Source: JAXDAY01 sp034679345 (lineage in GTDB: Bacteria; Eisenbacteria; RBG-16-71-46; CAIMUX01; VGJL01). Taken from it: a stretch of 64,000 nucleotides of DNA. The notes under the pieces were generated by a model that worked only from the letters and a program-made list of their open reading frames with translations, was not told where the DNA came from and made no database searches. The stretch covers positions 124,001-188,000 of the forward strand of contig JAXDAY010000031.1 of assembly GCA_034679345.1 (NCBI GenBank), in the 5' to 3' direction. The position numbers and the translations under genes are program-made. Positions within the stretch are counted from its first letter, which is position 1; each line of letters begins with the position of its first letter. This document shows, one piece after another, positions 22,789 through 31,141 of the stretch.

Positions 22789-24696
22789 ATGTCCCGCCCG
22801 GGGCACGGCAGCCTGCATCGAAACGCGCGCCCGCCCGTCGCTGCGCGGCGGACCAAGCGGCCGAGGATCGGCCGCCGCGCGCTGATCGTCTGGGGCTGCC
22901 TGGTCGCGGCGATCTCCATCGTGGCGACCGTGGGGATGCTCCGGATCTACCCGCCGCCCGAGCTGGTGGCGATCGATGCCGCGCTCCAACCGGCCGGCAA
23001 CGGACCCCGCCCCTATGTCCGCATCCTTGCCACCGAGGCGAACCGCCGGTTTCTCGCCTCGACGGGGGGCGACTACGACCGGCACATCGAGATGTGGCGG
23101 CTGGCCTACCGGGAGGCGGGGGCCGACGTCGAGATCGTCGCCACTCCGGATGCGTGGCTCGCATCGATCGACTCGGGCGAGGGCGCGTTGCTCGTGGCGC
23201 CCTATCTCCTTTGCGCCGGAGACGAGGAAGTCCGATCTCTCGCGCGGGGCGTGGATGCGGGGGGCGGAATCGTTCTCTCGGGTCCCTTCGCCGCGCGCGA
23301 CGCCGATGGGTCTTGGGCGGGATGGCAGCGGATGCACGGAGTCCTCGGCAGCCGGGAAGCGCGCGAGCTCTCGCCCGATCAGTCCATGTTCATGACCGTG
23401 CGAGCCGAATCGCCCCTCGGTCGCATGGGCCTCGCGGGAGCGCGCTTCGCGCTGCACAAGCGGGAGTCCCAGTGGGGGCTGCAGGGTTTGCCCGGGACGG
23501 CCTACTGGAGCGACTTCAACCGCGCGCCCGTCCCCGATCAGGACGGCGCCTGGGCGTCTCTCTGCCTCGCGACCCGGGGGGCCGGGAGAATCGCATGGCT
23601 CGGCTTCGAGGCCGATCTCATCGCTCCGGAGCGGGGCGATGAGGCGAGGGCTCTCATGGCCAGCCTTGTGAGCTTCTGCTCGGGCGAGCCGCTTGCGGCC
23701 ATCGACTCCTGGCCGAGGGGCAGGGATGCGGTTCTCTTGATCTGCGAGGACACGGAGGAGGAGTTCGCGAATGCGGCCCACCTCGAGCGGATCCTCTCCG
23801 ACCGAGGAGTCCGAGGAACGTTCATGTGCGTGTCGGATCTCGCGCGTCGACACGCCGGGCTCGTCGAGCGGATCGCGCGCAGGCACGAGGTGGGAAGTCA
23901 CAGCGACAATCATCGCCCCTTCGACGGGCAGTCCCTGCGCAGACAGATCGCCCGTCTGCGCCGAAGCGCCGCGGATCTGCAGAAGATCACCGGTCGCCCG
24001 GCGCTCGGGTTCCGACCCCCCGAGGAGGGCCACGACGATCAGACCCTTCGAGCCCTGGCGGGCGCCGGATACCTCTACACGCTGGGAAATCTCGCGGCGG
24101 CCCGTCCTCTCCCCGAGATCCTCCGCTTCCGCGCGAGCGATGGAGATCTGCGTCTCCTGGTGCGGGTCCCGCGGATTCAAGTCGACGATTACGAGCTCCT
24201 CGCGCGGGACGAGCTGTCCGGGCCCGAGATCCTCGAGCGGCTGAGAATCGATCTGGATCGCGCCCGCGATCTGCGGGGAGTCGACTTCGTGAGCATCCAC
24301 AGCCATATCCTCGGCAGGCCGGATCGAATCGGCGTCGTGGCGGAGTTCCTCGACTCGATCGACCGCGAAGGATTGTGGATCACCGGCGCCGACAGCCTTG
24401 CCCACTGGTGGAAGAGCCGCGACCAGCTGGAGGTCCTCCCTCGCACGATGCCCGACCGGATCGCGATCGCGGTGCGGAATGGGGGAGCCGAACCCCTGGC
24501 CGGAGCGGTCCTGACTGTCGTCCCTCCAGGCAATCCGGCGGCCGTCGAGCTCGGCGGGGCCCTCCAGGGGTCGGCGGAGGTCTCGGCCGATGGCAGCGTG
24601 CAGGTGCCGCTGCCCGCGCTCGCCGCGGGGGAGGCGATCGAGGTGTGGATGCGCCCCGCGGAACGGGGCAGAGAGGATCTCGCCCACATCCGGTGA
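22789..24696 (+). CDS. Membrane-anchored polysaccharide deacetylase (CE4-like) with N-terminal accessory domain
   Basis: A 635-residue protein. A basic cytoplasmic start is followed by one membrane helix (about 28-52, LIVWGCLVAAISIVATVGML). Residues about 65-300 form an alpha/beta domain like those of class-I glutamine-amidotransferase-like or DUF2194-type proteins (VRILATEANRRFL, GALLVAPYLL, GGGIVLSGPF). The CE4 part starts at about 310: LLICEDTEEEF with Glu320-Asp321 at the catalytic position, HSDNH with metal-type His371 and His375, then FRPPEEGHDD and SIHSHILG. A short beta-sandwich closes the protein. The usual TFDD is ICED, so one acidic residue differs. It probably deacetylates the polymer made by the GT2 enzyme in the periplasm. 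Confidence 0.82.
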   Translation: MSRPGHGSLHRNARPPVAARRTKRPRIGRRALIVWGCLVAAISIVATVGMLRIYPPPELVAIDAALQPAGNGPRPYVRILATEANRRFLASTGGDYDRHIEMWRLAYREAGADVEIVATPDAWLASIDSGEGALLVAPYLLCAGDEEVRSLARGVDAGGGIVLSGPFAARDADGSWAGWQRMHGVLGSREARELSPDQSMFMTVRAESPLGRMGLAGARFALHKRESQWGLQGLPGTAYWSDFNRAPVPDQDGAWASLCLATRGAGRIAWLGFEADLIAPERGDEARALMASLVSFCSGEPLAAIDSWPRGRDAVLLICEDTEEEFANAAHLERILSDRGVRGTFMCVSDLARRHAGLVERIARRHEVGSHSDNHRPFDGQSLRRQIARLRRSAADLQKITGRPALGFRPPEEGHDDQTLRALAGAGYLYTLGNLAAARPLPEILRFRASDGDLRLLVRVPRIQVDDYELLARDELSGPEILERLRIDLDRARDLRGVDFVSIHSHILGRPDRIGVVAEFLDSIDREGLWITGADSLAHWWKSRDQLEVLPRTMPDRIAIAVRNGGAEPLAGAVLTVVPPGNPAAVELGGALQGSAEVSADGSVQVPLPALAAGEAIEVWMRPAERGREDLAHIR

Positions 24697-24722
24697 TCTC
24701 GATGGGTTGCCGCGTCGCCGGC

Positions 24723-24787
24723 CGAGCCGATTCATGGCGGCAGCCGGCCGCAATCCTGTGGGACGGCATCCGATCTTCGGGCCACAA
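24723..24787 (-). repeat. Diverged copy of one end of the 35-kb repeat unit
   Basis: Read on the minus strand, these 65 bases match 35033-35097 at 54 positions by eye (about 83%), without gaps, including the TTGTGGCC terminal-repeat start, GTCCCACA, GGCCGGCTG and GAATCGG. It lies in the 283-bp gap between the deacetylase and typA genes. The opposite end of the unit was not found nearby. Confidence 0.65.
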
Positions 24788-24979
24788 CCTGCTTTCATCC
24801 GCTCGGGGGCGCGTGTAGTATCCACCAGAGATTGGACCCAGCAGCCGGCGTCCTCTGATTCCGACCAGAGCGCGGCCGCGGCCGCGACAGCATTCGATCC
24901 CGATACACAAGTCGAGTGTGCCGAGTGAGCGGCGCGATGGCGCGCCGAGTTTGGCCCGTGGGGCCGGAAAGAGCGGAGA

Positions 24980-26824
24980 GTGAGAGCAAGCGCGCATCCG
25001 TCGAAACCCGCAACTCAGAGACGCGCCGATCGTCGGGCGGTCGCCATCGTGGCCCACGTCGATCACGGCAAGACGACCCTCGTCGACGCGTTGTTCCGGC
25101 AGTCGGGGCTCTTCCGGACAGGCCAGCATACGGAAGCCTGCATCATGGATTCGGGTGAGCTCGAGCGGGAGCGGGGCATCACGATCCTCGCCAAGAACAC
25201 GGCGATCCGCTACCGCGATACCGTCGTCAACATCGTCGACACCCCGGGTCACCGGGATTTCGGCTCCGAGGTGGAGCGGATCCTCACGATGGTCGAGGGC
25301 GTGCTCCTGCTCGTCGATGCCGCGGAGGGGCCGCTGCCCCAGACCCGCTTCGTCCTGAAGAAGGCGCTCGAGGGCCATAAGAAGGTCGTCGTGCTGATCA
25401 ACAAGATCGACCGGCCGGACGCCCGACCCCTCGAAGTGGAGGAGGAGATCCACGATCTCTTCCTCTCTCTGGCGACCCACGAGAGCCACATCGACTTTCC
25501 GGTCCTCTTCGGTTCGGGACGGCTCGGCTTCGCCGGACCCTCGCCCGAGACGCGCGCGGGCGATCTGCGCCCCCTGCTGGACACGATCCTCGACCATGTG
25601 CCCGCCCCGCTGATCAGCGACGCGCCTTTCAAGATGATCGTCGCCAACATCGACTACTCCGACTACCTGGGTCGGCTCGCCATCGGCCGCGTCGATTCCG
25701 GGAGGCTCGCCTCGACATCCGAACTCGCCTCGGTCCGCCCCGACGGGACCCTGCTCGAACGCGGTCGGGCCGGGAAGATCTACATGTTCGAGGGGCTCGA
25801 GCGCAGGGAGGTCAGCGAGGCGATGGCGGGGGATATCGTCATCGTCTCCGGCTTCCCCGGGATCGAGATCGGCGACACGATCCTCGATCCCATCGATCTG
25901 ACTCCGCTCTCGGGCATCGCCGTGGAGGAGCCGACCCTCTCCATCGAGTTTCGCGTGAACGATTCTCCCTTGTCGGGACGCTCGGGCAAGTACATGACGA
26001 GCCGCCACCTCCGCGACCGGCTGGACAAGGAGCGGGAGCGCAACGTGGGCATCCGGATCGAAGCGACCGGCGAGCCGGACAGCGTGCGCGTTCTGGGGCG
26101 CGGAGAGCTTTCGCTCTCGATCATCGCCGAGACGATGCGCCGTGAAGGGTACGAGTTCGCCCTTGGCCGGCCGCAGGTCATCCTTCGGACCGGACCGAAC
26201 GGGGAGACGCTCGAGCCCTACGAGGAGCTCATCATCGATTGCGCTGCCGAGTTCACCGGCGCGGTGATCTCCAGCGTTGGCCAACGAGGAGGGGAGCTCA
26301 AGCACCTGGGCAAACACGCGGAGCGCACCCGCATGGAGTTCAGCATCCCCTCGCGCGGGCTGCTTGGTTATCGCACCGAGTTCCTCTCGCTGACCAAGGG
26401 GACGGGTCTTCTGAACCACCTCTACGACGACTACGGCCCGCATCGCGGCGTCATCGACGCGAGCCAGAAGGGGTCGATCATCGCCAAGGAGGCGGGGGAG
26501 GTCACCGGCTACGCCCTCGAGCAGCTTGCGGATCGAGGGGTTTTCTTCGTGCGGCCGATGGATCCCGTCTATGGCGGGCAGATCGTCGGGGAGCACGCGA
26601 AGTCGGACGACATCGTCGTCCAGATCTGCAAGCGGAAGCACCTGACCAACATGAGATCCTCCACCTCGGAGATCGACGAGCGGCTGACGCCGCCGAGGGA
26701 TCACACGATCGAGAGCGCGATCGAGTGGATCCGCGACGACGAGCTCGTCGAGGTCACTCCAGCCGCCCTGCGCGTCCGCAAGCGGGTGCTCGACCACCAC
26801 AAGCGAAGGCCCACGCTGGCATGA
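24980..26824 (+). CDS. typA: Ribosome-associated GTPase TypA/BipA
   Basis: A 614-residue translational GTPase of the EF-G family that binds the ribosome and acts in 50S assembly and stress or cold adaptation. The GTP-binding motifs are AHVDHGKTT (G1), RGITI (G2), DTPGHRDFG (G3) and NKIDRPD (G4). The TypA-specific C-terminal half is intact (IPSRGLLGYRTEFLS, KKHLTN-type KRKHLTNMRSS, RDHTIESAIEWI). The GTG start at 24980 has GGAAAGAGCGGAGA upstream. The preceding 283-bp gap contains a diverged repeat copy. The length is normal for the family. Confidence 0.96.
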   Translation: MRASAHPSKPATQRRADRRAVAIVAHVDHGKTTLVDALFRQSGLFRTGQHTEACIMDSGELERERGITILAKNTAIRYRDTVVNIVDTPGHRDFGSEVERILTMVEGVLLLVDAAEGPLPQTRFVLKKALEGHKKVVVLINKIDRPDARPLEVEEEIHDLFLSLATHESHIDFPVLFGSGRLGFAGPSPETRAGDLRPLLDTILDHVPAPLISDAPFKMIVANIDYSDYLGRLAIGRVDSGRLASTSELASVRPDGTLLERGRAGKIYMFEGLERREVSEAMAGDIVIVSGFPGIEIGDTILDPIDLTPLSGIAVEEPTLSIEFRVNDSPLSGRSGKYMTSRHLRDRLDKERERNVGIRIEATGEPDSVRVLGRGELSLSIIAETMRREGYEFALGRPQVILRTGPNGETLEPYEELIIDCAAEFTGAVISSVGQRGGELKHLGKHAERTRMEFSIPSRGLLGYRTEFLSLTKGTGLLNHLYDDYGPHRGVIDASQKGSIIAKEAGEVTGYALEQLADRGVFFVRPMDPVYGGQIVGEHAKSDDIVVQICKRKHLTNMRSSTSEIDERLTPPRDHTIESAIEWIRDDELVEVTPAALRVRKRVLDHHKRRPTLA

Positions 26825-26879
26825 CCGGGCTCGGGGTCCCCGCCTCCTCGGCGTCGGTCCTCGCGCATCCTGCTTCCGT

Positions 26880-26908
26880 TTGACCCTGCCCAGCGGAGGG
26901 CTTATCCT
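26880..26908 (+). promoter_or_regulatory. Sigma-70-type promoter of the ammonia-lyase gene
   Basis: TTGACC (26880-26885), a 17-base spacer and TATCCT (26903-26908). The transcript would begin near 26915, giving a leader of about 57 bases that ends in a strong AGGAGGAGGAG ribosome site before the ATG at 26972. Confidence 0.55.
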
Positions 26909-26971
26909 CGGACACAGCAACGGCATCGTGGGTGGTGGGCGCGCGTCGCCCTGGGATAGGAGGAGGAGGAG

Positions 26972-28501
26972 ATGAGCGTTCGCATCGGTGAGGGGCGGTT
27001 GACCTGCGAAGATGTCTACGGCGTCGCCCGGCGCGGAGAGCAGGTCGAGCTGACTTCGGCGGCCATTGCCCGGATCAAGCACTGCCGCGAGTTCGTCGAG
27101 AGACGCGTGAAGGAACGCGCCGTCATGTACGGGATCACGACGGGGATCGGCGAGCTCTCGGAAACGATCCTCTCGCCTGACCAGACCGAGCGGTTCCAGA
27201 GATTCCTGGTCTATAGCCATGCGGCAGGCATCGGGGATCCATTGGAGATTCCGGATGCGCGCTCGGCCGTCCTCTCCCGCATCTCCGTTCTGAGCCAGGG
27301 CCATTCGGGAATCCGCCCCGTGCTGGTGGAGACCATGCGCGAGATGCTCAACCGCGGCGTCACCCCCGTCATGTGCGAAAAGGGCTCGGTGGGCGCTTGC
27401 GGCGATCTGTCGCCGATGTCGCAGTTCGCTCTGGTCCTGATCGGCGAGGGGGAGGCGTTCTACAAGGGAGAACGCCTTCCCGCGAAGGTGGCGATGGATC
27501 GCGCCGGGGTCCCGACTGTTCAGTTCGAGGCGAGAGATGGCCTCGCCGCCATCAACGGGAGCAACTGCATCAGCGGCATGGGAGCCCTGCAAGTGGTGGA
27601 TGCCGAGCGCTGGTTGCGGCATCACGACATCGCCGTCGCGATGACGCTCGAGGTGGTCAATGCGAACATGGCCGCCTACGATCAGCGGATCCACAAGGTC
27701 CGCGGCTTCCAGGGCGCGCAGGACTGCGCGGCGAACGTGCGTCGCATCACCGAGGGAAGCGAGATGCTCAAGCAGCCGGGCAAGAAGGTGCAGGACGCCT
27801 ACTCCCTGCGGAGCTCCCCACAAGTGGCGGGCGGCGCGCGCGATGCGGTGAAGTTCACTCGCTCCCAGATCGAGACCGAGCTAAACGGCGTCGGCGACAA
27901 CCCGATCTTCTTCCCCGACGACGACGGGGGAACCTACCTGACCGGGGCGAACTTCCAGGGAACCCCGATGGCGCTGGGCCTCGAGCTGCTCGGCACCTCC
28001 CTCACCACCGTGGCTGTCCTCTCGGAGCGCCGCTTGAACCGGCTTCTGAACCGCAATCTGAGCTGCGGCCTGCCGGCATTCCTCACGCGGGGAGCGGGAA
28101 TGTTCTCCGGCATGATGCTCGCCCAGTACACGGCGGGCGCGCTCTGCTGCGAGGCGCGTATCCTCTCGAGCCCCGCTGCGACCGGATCGATTCCGGCCGC
28201 GGCCGATCAGGAGGACTTCGTCTCGATGGGGATGACCACAGCCTTGAAGACGAAGCAGATCCAGAAGAACGCCTACGGCGTGCTCGGGATCGAGCTGATG
28301 GCGGCGGCGCAGGCCTTCGACTTCCGCCGGCCGCTGAAGGGAGGCAAGGGAAGCGAGGCGGCCTACGAGGTCATTCGCAAGCATGTCGCTTTCCTCGAGG
28401 AGGATCGCCCGCTGCACGAGGACAACAACCGGATGGCCGCCCTCGTCGAGTCGGGGGAGATCCTCGAGGCGGTGGAGAAGGCGGTCGGAGAACTGCTCTA
28501 G
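26972..28501 (+). CDS. Aromatic amino acid ammonia-lyase (HAL/PAL/TAL family) with Ala-Cys-Gly MIO triad
   Basis: A 509-residue homotetrameric lyase that removes ammonia non-oxidatively from an aromatic amino acid, using a methylidene-imidazolone (MIO) group formed from Ala-Ser-Gly. Here the triad is Ala142-Cys143-Gly144 (GSVGACGDLSP), the Ser replaced by Cys. Tyr53 (MYGITTG) and His83 (YSHAAGIG) align with the catalytic Tyr and substrate-binding His of histidine ammonia-lyase; NGSNCISG and QDAYSLRSSPQVAGG are also conserved. This favours histidine as substrate, but no other hut genes are present, so tyrosine or another substrate is possible. It stands alone behind its own promoter, followed by a terminator. 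Confidence 0.88.
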   Translation: MSVRIGEGRLTCEDVYGVARRGEQVELTSAAIARIKHCREFVERRVKERAVMYGITTGIGELSETILSPDQTERFQRFLVYSHAAGIGDPLEIPDARSAVLSRISVLSQGHSGIRPVLVETMREMLNRGVTPVMCEKGSVGACGDLSPMSQFALVLIGEGEAFYKGERLPAKVAMDRAGVPTVQFEARDGLAAINGSNCISGMGALQVVDAERWLRHHDIAVAMTLEVVNANMAAYDQRIHKVRGFQGAQDCAANVRRITEGSEMLKQPGKKVQDAYSLRSSPQVAGGARDAVKFTRSQIETELNGVGDNPIFFPDDDGGTYLTGANFQGTPMALGLELLGTSLTTVAVLSERRLNRLLNRNLSCGLPAFLTRGAGMFSGMMLAQYTAGALCCEARILSSPAATGSIPAAADQEDFVSMGMTTALKTKQIQKNAYGVLGIELMAAAQAFDFRRPLKGGKGSEAAYEVIRKHVAFLEEDRPLHEDNNRMAALVESGEILEAVEKAVGELL

Positions 28502-28522
28502 GCAATCGGCGGCTGTCAGCGG

Positions 28523-28549
28523 GAGCCCCGGAGAGCCTCTCCGGGGCTC
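28523..28549 (+). terminator. Intrinsic-type terminator after the ammonia-lyase gene
   Basis: A perfect 12-bp stem (GAGCCCCGGAGA and TCTCCGGGGCTC) with a 3-base loop, followed by GTTCTGTCT. It begins 22 bases after the lyase stop codon and separates that transcript from era. Confidence 0.75.
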
Positions 28550-28564
28550 GTTCTGTCTGGCGCG

Positions 28565-28593
28565 TGGAAACCACCTCCTCGAAACCGTATCCT
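28565..28593 (+). promoter_or_regulatory. Promoter candidate for era
   Basis: TGGAAA (28565-28570), a 17-base spacer and TATCCT (28588-28593), the same -10 hexamer as at the ammonia-lyase promoter. It lies after the terminator; transcription would start near 28600, with AGGAGG just before the ATG at 28617. Confidence 0.4.
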
Positions 28594-28616
28594 CGGGTCG
28601 ATAGGAGGATCGCGAC

Positions 28617-29525
28617 ATGGAAGAACAGCCGGCGCTTGGCTCGTTTCGTTGCGGCTACGTCGCGCTGGTCGGAGAGCCGAACGTGGGCAAGTCGACGCTG
28701 ATGAATGCCCTCGTCCGCGAGCGGCTCGCGATCGTGAGCCCCAAGCCACAGACGACCCGGCGCCGCACGCTCGGCATCCTCTCGGGCGACGACTATCAGA
28801 TGATCGTTCTCGACACGCCGGGGATCCTGCAGCCGAAGTACCTCCTGCAGCGGGCGATGATGCGCACGGTCTCCGACGCGCTCGCCGAGGCCGACGTCGC
28901 CTGCGTACTCTGCGACGCGGCGTCGGGCGCCCCCGAGGCGGCGAGGCTTCCGGATGCGGTGCGCTCGTTTCCGAGACGCCGAATCGCTGCGCTGAACAAG
29001 GTCGACCTGATCCGGCCAAAGGAGCGGCTGCTGCCGATGATGGAAGCCCTCGACGCGACCGGTCTCTTCGACGAGATCATCCCGCTTTCCGCCCTCGCCG
29101 GCGAAGGCGTCGAGCGCCTCCTCGATGCCCTGATCCAGCGTCTGCCCGCAGGCCCGCCGTTCTATCCCGTCGACCAGATCACCGAGCAGCCGGAGCGCTT
29201 CTTCGTCGCGGAGCTGATCCGGGAGCAGCTCTTCCTGCAGTTCGCGGAGGAGGTTCCTTACGCCGTGGAGGTCGAGATCGCGGAGTTCAAGGAGCGCCCG
29301 GGAGCGAAGGACTACATCGAGGCGATCCTCTTCGTCGAGCATGATTCGCAGAAGGCGATCCTGATCGGCAAGGGCGGCGCCGCAATCCGATCGCTCGGCG
29401 AGAGTTCGCGCTCGGAGATCGAGTCCTTCCTGGATCGGCCCGTCTATCTCGATCTGCGCGTGAAGGTGAGCCCCAAGTGGCGACGCGACGAATCGTCGCT
29501 GCGGCGATTCGGGTACCGCGGCTGA
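28617..29525 (+). CDS. era: GTPase Era
   Basis: A 302-residue essential GTPase that binds the 3' end of 16S rRNA during 30S maturation. G1 is GEPNVGKST (19-27), G2 is in KPQTTRRRTLG, G3 DTPGI and G4 NKVD. The C-terminal KH RNA-binding domain begins at about 200, with the GxxG motif in LIGKGGAAIRSLG and the family tail VKVSPKWRRDESSLRRFGYR. The ATG follows AGGAGG. The EamA transporter gene begins 5 bases after its stop. Confidence 0.96.
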   Translation: MEEQPALGSFRCGYVALVGEPNVGKSTLMNALVRERLAIVSPKPQTTRRRTLGILSGDDYQMIVLDTPGILQPKYLLQRAMMRTVSDALAEADVACVLCDAASGAPEAARLPDAVRSFPRRRIAALNKVDLIRPKERLLPMMEALDATGLFDEIIPLSALAGEGVERLLDALIQRLPAGPPFYPVDQITEQPERFFVAELIREQLFLQFAEEVPYAVEVEIAEFKERPGAKDYIEAILFVEHDSQKAILIGKGGAAIRSLGESSRSEIESFLDRPVYLDLRVKVSPKWRRDESSLRRFGYRG

Positions 29526-29529
29526 TCCC

Positions 29530-30432
29530 TTGACCCTGCCTGCCGGCCTGCCGATCGGCGAGCTCGCGGCCCTTCTCGCCGCGGCCCTCTGGGCCGGCGC
29601 CACGATCCTGTGGACGAGGCAGATGGCCGTCAGTCGCGCGCCTGCGATGAACCTCTTCAAGACTGCCTTCTGCCTCCCGCTCTTCCTCGCGGTCGCAGCG
29701 CTCCTCCGTCCCGCCGGAGCTTTCAGAGGGGTCACCCCGGAAGCGTGGATCATCCTCCTTGCGAGCGGCGCGGTCGGCATGTCGATCGGCGATACGGCCT
29801 ACTTCGCCTCCCTCTCGCGGATCGGCGCGCGACGAACCATGATGCTGCAGACCCTATCGCCGCTCTTCGCCGCGCTGCTCGCCATCGCGGTCGCCCAGCC
29901 CCTGCCGGGCGCGCGCGGCGGAATCGGCGTCGGTCTGGTCCTGATCGGGCTGATCCTCGTCCTGCGGGAGCGAGCCGACGGAGCGGGCGTGCCCGGCAGG
30001 ACCGCGAGCGGCGTTCTCCTGTCGGTCCTCGCCGCACTCTGTCAGGCATTGGGCATCGTCATGACCAAGCGCGGGCTCGAGGGGGCCGACCTCGTGCAGG
30101 CGAGCGCGATCCGGATGATCGGAGGGACTCTGGGGATTCTCGTGATCGAGGCACTCCGCGGCGGGCTTGCCGAGACGGTGCGCCACGCCGTCCGTCCACC
30201 TTCCCTCGGGCGGATCGTCGGGGCCTCGCTCATGGGGACCTTCGTCGCGTTTTACCTCTTCCAGGTGAGCGTCCGCTACACGGCTCCCCCAGTCGCCGCC
30301 GCCTTGACCGGAACCTCGCCGCTGTTCGTCGCCCCGCTCTCGATCCTGCTTCTCGGCGAGAAGATGGGATTCGGCGGATGGGTCGGGACCCTGGTTGCGG
30401 TGGCCGGCGTCGCGCTTCTCACGCTCGGCTGA
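29530..30432 (+). CDS. EamA/DMT-family transporter
   Basis: A 300-residue inner-membrane protein with about ten hydrophobic helices in two EamA repeats (first GELAALLAAALWAGATILW, second GVLLSVLAALCQALGIVM). Drug/metabolite transporters of this type export amino acids or small metabolites; the substrate is unknown. The TTG start at 29530 lies 5 bases after the era stop and has no ribosome site of its own, so translation probably depends on era. The second repeat ends LGEKMGFGGWVGTLVAVAGVALL, a typical DMT ending. Confidence 0.88.
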   Translation: MTLPAGLPIGELAALLAAALWAGATILWTRQMAVSRAPAMNLFKTAFCLPLFLAVAALLRPAGAFRGVTPEAWIILLASGAVGMSIGDTAYFASLSRIGARRTMMLQTLSPLFAALLAIAVAQPLPGARGGIGVGLVLIGLILVLRERADGAGVPGRTASGVLLSVLAALCQALGIVMTKRGLEGADLVQASAIRMIGGTLGILVIEALRGGLAETVRHAVRPPSLGRIVGASLMGTFVAFYLFQVSVRYTAPPVAAALTGTSPLFVAPLSILLLGEKMGFGGWVGTLVAVAGVALLTLG

Positions 30433-30531
30433 CCGGGCCGCGTGGCGGAAGAGGCTCTTGCGATCGCGGCGGGGTGCCATATCCTTCTGCTCGTCGGCGC
30501 GGCGGTGAACCGCTACCGGAGGGAGGATGCG

Positions 30532-31068
30532 ATGCAATCGATCCGATCCGATCTCGTTCGAGTGGCCGTTCCGGTGCTGGCGCTCCTCGTGGGGAGCGCC
30601 GGGTGCGGGCCGCGTGAGTCGGCCACGCAGCTCGTGAAGGAGTTTCCCATCGCCGGGATGGAGGGGATCGTCGATCCGGGAGCCGTCGTCTTCGACTCGG
30701 ACGTCTCGAGCGATGGAAACGGTTCGCTCCGGATCGACGCGACGGGACCGACCGTCGTGCGGCTCTTCATCCTGCCTGATCCCGACCTGGAGAACCTGCG
30801 GCTGACCTATGCCGCGAAGGTCCGGAGCCGCGATCTCCAGGGGACGGCATACCTGCAAATGTGGTGCCAGTTCACGGGGCGGGGCCGGTTCTTCTCGCGG
30901 GCGATCGAGGAGGCGATCTCGGGGACGCAGGAATGGTCGCTCCAGGAGGCTCCATTCCTTCTTCAGGCCGGGGAGAACCCGGATGAGGTCGAGCTCACCC
31001 TCGTGATCGACGGCAAGGGGACGGTCTGGATCGACGAGATCAAGGTTCTGCGATCGCCGCTTCGCTGA
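30532..31068 (+). CDS. Lipoprotein with a possible beta-sandwich (carbohydrate-binding-like) domain
   Basis: A 178-residue protein. The ATG at 30532 has GGAGG upstream and opens a lipoprotein signal (VRVAVPVLALLVGSAGC, lipidated Cys at about 24). The mature protein is beta-rich: DSDVSSDGNGSLRIDATGPTVVRLF, LRLTYAAKVRSRDLQGTAYLQMWCQF and, at the end, VELTLVIDGKGTVWIDEIKVL. The last phrase is common in galactose-binding-like sandwich domains. No specific family was recognised. It probably sits at the outer membrane. It is 99 bases downstream of the EamA gene, on the same strand. Confidence 0.7.
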   Translation: MQSIRSDLVRVAVPVLALLVGSAGCGPRESATQLVKEFPIAGMEGIVDPGAVVFDSDVSSDGNGSLRIDATGPTVVRLFILPDPDLENLRLTYAAKVRSRDLQGTAYLQMWCQFTGRGRFFSRAIEEAISGTQEWSLQEAPFLLQAGENPDEVELTLVIDGKGTVWIDEIKVLRSPLR

Positions 31069-31141
31069 ACGCGGCGGCGCCGATCGGCTGCGCGCGGGAC
31101 GGACCTCGGCCGCGAGGGTAGGGGAGGCAGGGGAGGAGTCG

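Noticed and set aside
24380..27823. An 1147-codon minus-strand frame opposite typA and the ammonia-lyase gene
   Set aside because: Shadow of two well-supported plus-strand genes; no start signal or domain, and it crosses a real promoter and gap.
30442..30531. Upstream GTG start for the lipoprotein at 30532
   Set aside because: It would bury the lipoprotein signal 30 residues inside the protein and lacks a ribosome site, whereas the ATG at 30532 has GGAGG and opens the signal directly.
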